Assembly: GCF_002018875.1 (NCBI RefSeq)
Contig: NZ_MVOL01000013.1
Coordinates: 124,001-188,000, forward strand
Length of the DNA: 64,000 bases
Source: Pseudomonas sp. MF4836
GTDB lineage: Bacteria; Pseudomonadota; Gammaproteobacteria; Pseudomonadales; Pseudomonadaceae
Direction of reading: 5' to 3'
Part shown: in pieces, positions 59,211 to 64,000 of the stretch
Layout of the letters: every line of letters starts with the position of its first letter
Numbering within the stretch: position 1 is the first letter of the stretch
Position numbers and translations under genes: made by a program
Notes under the pieces: model-generated
Databases searched by the model: none
What the model was told of the DNA's origin: nothing
The model's input: the letters and a program-made list of their open reading frames with translations, nothing else

Positions 59211-60236
59211 ATGCCTGACCAAGATGTACGCTTGCAACACCTGAAAGTTTGGCTCGATGAGCAGTTGGCAATCGTTTATGCCACCCATGGCTGGGGTGCC
59301 GTACCCCCGGCCACATTGACTGCAGCCAGCAGCGACGCGAGTTTCCGCCGGTATTTCCGCTGGCAGGGGGAGGGGCGCAGCTTTGTGGTAATGGATGCTC
59401 CGCCGCCCCAGGAAAACTGCAAACCCTTCGTGGATATTGCTCATTTGCTGGCCACATCCGGCATAAATGTGCCGAAAATTTATGCCGAGGATTTACCGCG
59501 CGGTTTTCTTTTGCTCAACGACCTGGGTAATCAGACCTACCTGGACGTGATCAACGAAGAGAATGCCGACACCTTGTTCAAGGATGCGCTGGCGGCATTG
59601 CTGGCTTTTCAGCAGCTGCCGATGGAGGCGCCATTGCCCAGCTACGATGACGCCCTGTTGCGCCGCGAGCTGCAATTGTTCCCCGAATGGTACGTGGGGC
59701 GCGAGCTGGCGGCAGAGCTGAATCCGCAGCAGCAAGCACAGTGGCAGCGGGTCAGCCAGGTGCTGATCGACAGTGCCCTGGCCCAGCCCAAGGTCCTGGT
59801 GCATCGCGACTATATGCCGCGCAACCTGATGCTCAGCCAGCCAAATCCAGGCGTGCTGGACTTCCAGGACGCGGTCTACGGCCCCGTGACCTACGACGTC
59901 ACGTGCCTGTTCAAGGACGCCTTCCTCAGTTGGCCTGAGGCCCGGGTACGCGGCTGGCTCGAGGACTATTGGCAGCAAGCCGGTCGTGCTGGCATCCCGG
60001 TGCACGCCGATGTTGAAGACTTCCTGCGCGCCAGCGATCTGATGGGCGTACAGCGTCACCTCAAGGTGATCGGTATTTTCGCGCGGATCTGCCATCGCGA
60101 TGGCAAGCCGCGCTACCTGGCCGATGTGCCGCGCTTCTTCGCTTATATAGAAGCGGTGGTGGCGCGTCGGCCTGAACTGGCGGAGCTGGGCCAATTGTTG
60201 GCCAGCCTGGGTCGTTCGCCTGGAGCCGCGCAATGA
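59211..60236 (+). CDS. amgK: Anomeric MurNAc/GlcNAc kinase AmgK
   Basis: The 341-residue protein has the aminoglycoside phosphotransferase fold: DASFRRYFRW nucleotide-loop residues, the catalytic loop VLVHRDYMPRNLML and the metal-binding VLDFQDAVYGP. AmgK phosphorylates the C1 of N-acetylmuramic acid so that MurU can convert it to UDP-MurNAc, a recycling route that bypasses MurA and lowers fosfomycin sensitivity. Its TGA overlaps the murU ATG (ATGA), which is strong support. The ATG at 59211 is used. Confidence 0.94.
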   Translation: MPDQDVRLQHLKVWLDEQLAIVYATHGWGAVPPATLTAASSDASFRRYFRWQGEGRSFVVMDAPPPQENCKPFVDIAHLLATSGINVPKIYAEDLPRGFLLLNDLGNQTYLDVINEENADTLFKDALAALLAFQQLPMEAPLPSYDDALLRRELQLFPEWYVGRELAAELNPQQQAQWQRVSQVLIDSALAQPKVLVHRDYMPRNLMLSQPNPGVLDFQDAVYGPVTYDVTCLFKDAFLSWPEARVRGWLEDYWQQAGRAGIPVHADVEDFLRASDLMGVQRHLKVIGIFARICHRDGKPRYLADVPRFFAYIEAVVARRPELAELGQLLASLGRSPGAAQ

Positions 60237-60907
60237 AGGCAATGATTCTTGCGGCCGGCAAAGGCGAGCGCATGCGCCCGTTGACGCTGACCACCCCCAA
60301 ACCCCTGATTCGCGTGGCCGGTGTCCCGCTGATCGAATATCACCTGCGGGCGTTGGCTGCGGCAGGTTTTACCCAGGTCGTGATCAACCATGCCTGGCTG
60401 GGGCAACAGATCGAAGATCACCTGGGCGATGGCTCGGCGTTCGGGCTGAGCATTGCCTATTCGCCGGAGGCCGAGGCCCTGGAAACCGGCGGCGGGATCT
60501 TCCGCGCCCTGCCGTTGCTAGGGACTGAGCCGTTCCTGGTGGTCAATGGCGACATCTGGACGGACTACGACTTCGCTACCCTGCGCCAGCCGCGTCCCGG
60601 CCTGGCTCACCTGGTGATGGTGGACAACCCGCCCCATCACCCGGGCGGCGGTGATTTCTGCCTGGAAAACGGCCTGCTGCATGACGCGACGCCCGGCGCC
60701 GAGGCCTTGACCTTCAGTGGTATTTCGGTGATGCACCCCGAGCTGTTCGCCGACTGCGTGCCCGGTCCGTTCAAGCTGGCGCCGTTGTTGCGCCAGGCCA
60801 TGGCTCGTGGTCAGGTCAGTGGCGAGCACATGCAGGGCCGCTGGGTCGATGTCGGCACCGTCGAGCGCCTGGCACAGGTGGAACAATTGCTAGAAGCGAG
60901 TCGCTGA
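60233..60907 (+). CDS. murU: N-acetylmuramate-1-phosphate uridylyltransferase MurU
   Basis: This 224-residue nucleotidyltransferase starts MKAMILAAGKGERMRPLTL with the UTP-binding loop and PKPLIRVAGVPLIEYHL. It also has VVNGDIWTDYDF with the metal aspartate. MurU makes UDP-MurNAc from MurNAc-1-phosphate. It is coupled to amgK. RmlA-like sugar nucleotidyltransferase activity is the only alternative, made unlikely by the pairing. Confidence 0.95.
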   Translation: MKAMILAAGKGERMRPLTLTTPKPLIRVAGVPLIEYHLRALAAAGFTQVVINHAWLGQQIEDHLGDGSAFGLSIAYSPEAEALETGGGIFRALPLLGTEPFLVVNGDIWTDYDFATLRQPRPGLAHLVMVDNPPHHPGGGDFCLENGLLHDATPGAEALTFSGISVMHPELFADCVPGPFKLAPLLRQAMARGQVSGEHMQGRWVDVGTVERLAQVEQLLEASR

Positions 60908-60908
60908 T

Positions 60909-61676
60909 ATGTGGTGGCCAGGGACTCTGATCGGAGCCGGAGCGGGCTATGCCATAGCCAGTATTCCGGGGGCCATATTGGGTGCGCTGTTGGGCCAGGC
61001 GCTGGACCGGCGCCTGCAACTGCACAGCTGGGCGCAACTGCGCGAGCGCCTGGGCGGGCGCCCGGCGCTGCGCAACGATGAACTGTTGTTTGTCTTGCTC
61101 GGGCGTCTGGCCAAGAGCGATGGCCAGGTGGTGGATGGCCATATCCAGCAGGCGCGCCAGGAAATGCGCGCGCTGGACATGAACGAGTCGGCGCAGCGCC
61201 GGGCCATTGCCGCGTTCAACCGGGGCAAGTCGGGCAACGACTCCCTGCGCGGCTACCTGCGTCGCCTGAGCGCGCAGCCCCATGCCACCGAGGGCGTGTT
61301 GCGAGCTTGTTGGCGCATGGTCTGGGCTGACGCGCGGGCCAGCAGCGCCGAGCGCGAGTTGATTCAACTCTGGGGCAAGTGGCTGGGATGGACGCCGCAG
61401 CAGGTGCAGGCACTGGCGGCGGATTACGAGCCGGCTAGAAAGCCTGCGCTCAGCAGTGCCGGGGCGTATCAGGAAGCGCTGAGGCTACTCGGCGTATCGA
61501 GCACCAGTGAGCCGGCCCAGATCAAGCGCGCTTACCGGCGCCTCCTCAGTCGCCACCATCCGGACAAGATTGCCGGCAGCGGCGCCGGACCGGCTCAGGT
61601 ACGTGAAGCCACGGAGAAAACCCGTGAACTGCACAGTGCCTATACGCTGATCCGTGAACGTCGGGACTTCCGCTGA
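60909..61676 (+). CDS. djlA: TerB/DnaJ-domain protein, DjlA-like
   Basis: The 255-residue protein has an N-terminal hydrophobic segment with glycines (GTLIGAGAGYAIASIPGAILGALLG, given here as about 5-29) for a membrane anchor, a TerB-like middle (LLGRLAKSDGQVVDGHI) and a C-terminal J-domain with HPD in RLLSRHHPDKIAGS. DjlA-like proteins stimulate DnaK at the inner membrane. It lies one base after murU, so the three genes form an operon. Confidence 0.92.
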   Translation: MWWPGTLIGAGAGYAIASIPGAILGALLGQALDRRLQLHSWAQLRERLGGRPALRNDELLFVLLGRLAKSDGQVVDGHIQQARQEMRALDMNESAQRRAIAAFNRGKSGNDSLRGYLRRLSAQPHATEGVLRACWRMVWADARASSAERELIQLWGKWLGWTPQQVQALAADYEPARKPALSSAGAYQEALRLLGVSSTSEPAQIKRAYRRLLSRHHPDKIAGSGAGPAQVREATEKTRELHSAYTLIRERRDFR

Positions 61677-61683
61677 AACAGCC

Positions 61684-61709
61684 GCCATCGTGGCCGGGGC
61701 CGCGATGGC
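61684..61709. terminator. Hairpin between convergent djlA-like and DUF3530 genes
   Basis: GCCATCG pairs with CGATGGC around a GC-rich loop, 8 bp beyond the djlA stop. It lacks a T tract. Confidence 0.4.
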
Positions 61710-61716
61710 GCAAGGC

Positions 61717-62712
61717 TCAGTCGGCGACGGGCTGCGGGCTCAGCCAGCCGCGCACACGGCGAAAGAGCTGCTCCTGCTGCGCCGCGCTATTGCCGGGCAA
61801 GGCCTTGAGGGCGATCTGGGTAAAGGTCGACGTCTTCTGCCGTTTGCTGGCCTGGAGTCGCTCGAGTGCGGCTTTTTGCGCCAGGGGCGTGTCTTTATAG
61901 AAGAAGTCCGCGGTCGCCAGCTTCAGGGTCGGGGTCAGCTCGGCCAACGGCGGCTTGGCATTGGTCGGCACCTGGGCGGCGACCATGACGAATTTCTGCA
62001 CCTGGGAGGGCTGTTTTTCACTCAGGTAGCGCGCGGCCCAGTAGGCGCCCGTGCCGTGTCCGAGGAGGACGATGCTGCGGGCATTCTGCTGCTCGGCAAA
62101 GGCCAGGGCGGCGTCGATCCGGGCGAAGATCCGCTCGGCATCGGCCTTGCTTTGTTCTTCGGTGCTCTCGGCCACCGCGCGATCGGCGATATCGGCTTCA
62201 CCGCCAGCAGCCTGTTCGATCGGCTTGGCTTCGGTGCTGGCGTCCTTGCTGCTGGTGTCCTTGGTCGGCGGCGTCGGGGCGGCTTCGACGATGCGTGGCA
62301 TGCTGGCCTCGCTCGACAGGTCTGGCAGGGTCAGGCTCAGGCTGGACCATTCGACATCCGGCAGTTTGTTGCGCAGCGGAGCGATTGCTTGCGGCCAGTC
62401 AGCCGTTTCGCCGGCGCCCGGGACGATAATCACCGCGCCCTGGGGCTCGCTGGTGTTGGCCGGTTTCCACAGGGCGAGGAAGGTGTCGCCGCCAGCCTGC
62501 AACTGCTGTTGTTCCTGTTGCGGAATACGGCGCTCAAGGGCAAGCGCATCTTCCTGGCTACGCTCCAGCAAGGGTTGGCGTTCGGCGGGTTTTTCCTGGG
62601 CCGCCTTGTCGCCGGCAGCAGGCGCCGGATCGGCAGCCTGGACGGAAAGGGCACAAGGCAACAGCAGCGACAGGCACAATGCGTTCAGTGCCGAGCGGTA
62701 AACGAAGGGCAT
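61717..62712 (-). CDS. DUF3530 family alpha/beta hydrolase-like protein
   Basis: The 331-residue protein has a signal peptide (about 1-26, ending VQAAD) and a low-complexity central part rich in Ala, Glu, Lys and Ser (about 160-190). The alpha/beta hydrolase elements VIIVPGAGETADWP and IVLLGHGTGAYWAARYL are recognisable. At the nucleophile elbow GxSxG reads GHGTG, with glycine where the catalytic serine should be, so hydrolase activity is doubtful. Periplasmic location is likely. It is convergent with djlA and divergent from the AgtS-like gene. Function unknown. Confidence 0.88.
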   Translation of the reverse strand: MPFVYRSALNALCLSLLLPCALSVQAADPAPAAGDKAAQEKPAERQPLLERSQEDALALERRIPQQEQQQLQAGGDTFLALWKPANTSEPQGAVIIVPGAGETADWPQAIAPLRNKLPDVEWSSLSLTLPDLSSEASMPRIVEAAPTPPTKDTSSKDASTEAKPIEQAAGGEADIADRAVAESTEEQSKADAERIFARIDAALAFAEQQNARSIVLLGHGTGAYWAARYLSEKQPSQVQKFVMVAAQVPTNAKPPLAELTPTLKLATADFFYKDTPLAQKAALERLQASKRQKTSTFTQIALKALPGNSAAQQEQLFRRVRGWLSPQPVAD

Positions 62713-62786
62713 CGGAGATTCCAGGCCAGAAGTAATTCCGGCAGCCTAATGGGTTGGTCAGTATTTGTCAGTGTGCGAGAGTTCGG

Positions 62787-64000
62787 ATGATGCTTTTTCG
62801 CTGTCTGTTGGTTATCGGCTGGCTGAGTTTTCCCTTGATGGGCTGGGCGGCTCCCGGGCCCCATGTGCCTGCGGCCAACCTGAGTGCCGGACAGCGCGAA
62901 TGGCTGGTCCAGCACCCTGAGCTGCGGGTTGGCGTGGTGTTGCAGGCGCCCTTCGCCCAATACGACCGGCGCTTGCAGCGGTTGTCCGGGGTCAACGTCG
63001 AGTTGATGCAGTGGGTGGGCCGGGCGCTGCAGGTCGAGCTGAGCTGGCGTAACTTTCCGGATCAGGCGCAGTTGGAGAGAGCATTGCGCGAAGGTGAGGT
63101 GGACCTCGCGCCAGGCCTGACCCAAACCCCCGCTGGCCTGCGCCTGTGGCAATTCAGCGACCCTTATATGCGGGTCCCGCAATTGGTGGTCGGCGAACGC
63201 CAGGGCGCCGGCGCGGTAGAACTGGAGAAACTCGACGCCCAATCTCGGGTAGCCGTACGCATGCCCGGTGCCGTGGCTGACTACCTGCGGGCCACTTATC
63301 CCAATCTGAATCTGCAAGGGGTGCCGCTGGAGCGCCAGGCCTTGCAACTGCTGTTGAGTCAGCAGGCGCGCTATGCGGTGATCGATGAGGCCCAACTCAG
63401 CCGCTTGTCCAGCGAACCGGAGTTCGCCGGCCTGGCGGTGGTCGGTGATATCGGCCTGCCGCAATTGCTGCGGGTCGCCACGCGCCGTGACTGGCCGGAG
63501 CTGGCCGGCATCATCGAGCGCGCGCTGCATGCGATTCCCGCCCGGGACATCGAGCAGTTGCACAATCGCTGGCTGCAGCCGCAATACCCACGGCTGGCGG
63601 AGTCCCCGGGGTTCTGGCAGAACCTCAGCCTGTTGTTCGCGGTGCTGTTTTTCGCCTGCCTGGGGATCCTGTTCTGGCAGCGGCGCCAACAGCGTGGGCT
63701 GGAGCAACGCCTGCTGGCGGCCCGGGCCGATATCGCCCTGCGTGAAACGGCCGAGGAGGCGCTGCGCCTGACCCAGTTTTCCATCGATCAGAGCACCGTG
63801 GGCATTCTCTGGGTCAATTGGGACAGCCACGTTCGCTACGCCAACCGGGCCGCCGAAGACATGCTCGGTTACCCCGCAGGCGGGGTCATCGACCGCCCGC
63901 TGATCGACTTCGAGCCCACCCTGCACATGGACCGCTGGCTCGGCTTGTGGAAGCGCGCTCGGGCCAGCGAGGGCGCCGCGCAAAGTTTTGAAACCCGTTG
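62787..64000 (+). CDS. agtS: AgtS-like sensor histidine kinase, N-terminal part (truncated by window edge)
   Basis: 404 residues are visible before the window ends. A signal peptide (MMLFRCLLVIGWLSFPLMGWAA) precedes an SBP_bac_3 domain (about 32-270; RVGVVLQAPFAQYD, REGEVDLAPGLTQTPAGLRLW), a membrane helix (NLSLLFAVLFFACLGILFW) and a PAS domain (about 335 on). No kinase domain is within the window. Place after the DUF3530 gene and near murU/amgK matches P. aeruginosa PA0600 (AgtS), which with AgtR senses peptidoglycan fragments and regulates gamma-aminobutyrate/delta-aminovalerate uptake. Start: ATG 62787, with GAGAG nearby. Confidence 0.78.
   Translation, partial: MMLFRCLLVIGWLSFPLMGWAAPGPHVPAANLSAGQREWLVQHPELRVGVVLQAPFAQYDRRLQRLSGVNVELMQWVGRALQVELSWRNFPDQAQLERALREGEVDLAPGLTQTPAGLRLWQFSDPYMRVPQLVVGERQGAGAVELEKLDAQSRVAVRMPGAVADYLRATYPNLNLQGVPLERQALQLLLSQQARYAVIDEAQLSRLSSEPEFAGLAVVGDIGLPQLLRVATRRDWPELAGIIERALHAIPARDIEQLHNRWLQPQYPRLAESPGFWQNLSLLFAVLFFACLGILFWQRRQQRGLEQRLLAARADIALRETAEEALRLTQFSIDQSTVGILWVNWDSHVRYANRAAEDMLGYPAGGVIDRPLIDFEPTLHMDRWLGLWKRARASEGAAQSFETR

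Overview
The window is a GC-rich chromosomal segment of a fluorescent Pseudomonas, most likely the P. fluorescens group. Three things point there. A complete pqq cluster lies beside davBA (the P. putida-type arrangement). The block rmcA-rpoD-dnaG-rpsU-tsaD-plsY-folB-folK-cca-spoVR-yeaH-prkA-glpE-apaH-apaG-rsmA-pdxA-surA-lptD-amgK-murU follows the order I recall from P. aeruginosa PA0575-PA0600. REP-like palindromes lie between genes. I see no rRNA, CRISPR array, prophage or insertion sequence.

Layout. 1-4.4 kb: truncated LysR regulator, then a tightly overlapping YiiM-type MOSC / class III aminotransferase / degenerate glutamine-amidotransferase-like operon, a RelE/HigB-type toxin-antitoxin pair with a palindromic operator, and a 52-residue YqaE/PMP3 membrane protein. 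4.46-12.2 kb (minus): pqqF, pqqA, pqqB, pqqC, pqqD, pqqE and an S9 peptidase (pqqM), making the cofactor PQQ; a strong hairpin terminator separates pqqA from pqqB. 12.3-15.6 kb (minus): an Lrp regulator and davB-davA, which convert L-lysine to 5-aminovalerate. 15.6-19.2 kb: an orphan periplasmic sugar-binding protein and a divergent membrane-bound PQQ dehydrogenase, a likely user of the PQQ made next door.

19.3-32.0 kb is the most interesting region. An AstE/AspA-like deacylase and a LysR regulator are divergent from a nine-gene run: ThDP 2-oxoacid decarboxylase resembling AruI, M20D amidohydrolase with an altered metal motif, a four-gene polar amino-acid ABC transporter, aminotransferase resembling AruH, YtcJ-like metal-dependent amidohydrolase, and a CobW/G3E GTPase overlapping it. 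I read this as a candidate uptake-and-degradation system for an acylated or amide-linked arginine-like (guanidino) compound. A dyad at 21495-21525 in the divergent promoter is the probable LysR operator. The substrate is inference.

32.2-33.5 kb holds two left-handed beta-helix acyltransferases with non-ATG starts. A tRNA with CAT anticodon (probably isoleucine 2) marks the boundary with the conserved core.

33.7-64 kb is core genome: the c-di-GMP enzyme RmcA, the macromolecular-synthesis genes (rpsU, dnaG, rpoD), tsaD, plsY, folate genes, cca, the prkA-yeaH-spoVR stress operon, glpE, the lptD-surA-pdxA-rsmA-apaG-apaH cell-envelope/ribosome operon, the amgK-murU peptidoglycan-recycling pair with a TerB/DnaJ protein, a DUF3530 protein without a visible nucleophile, and the start of a sensor kinase resembling AgtS, cut off by the window end.
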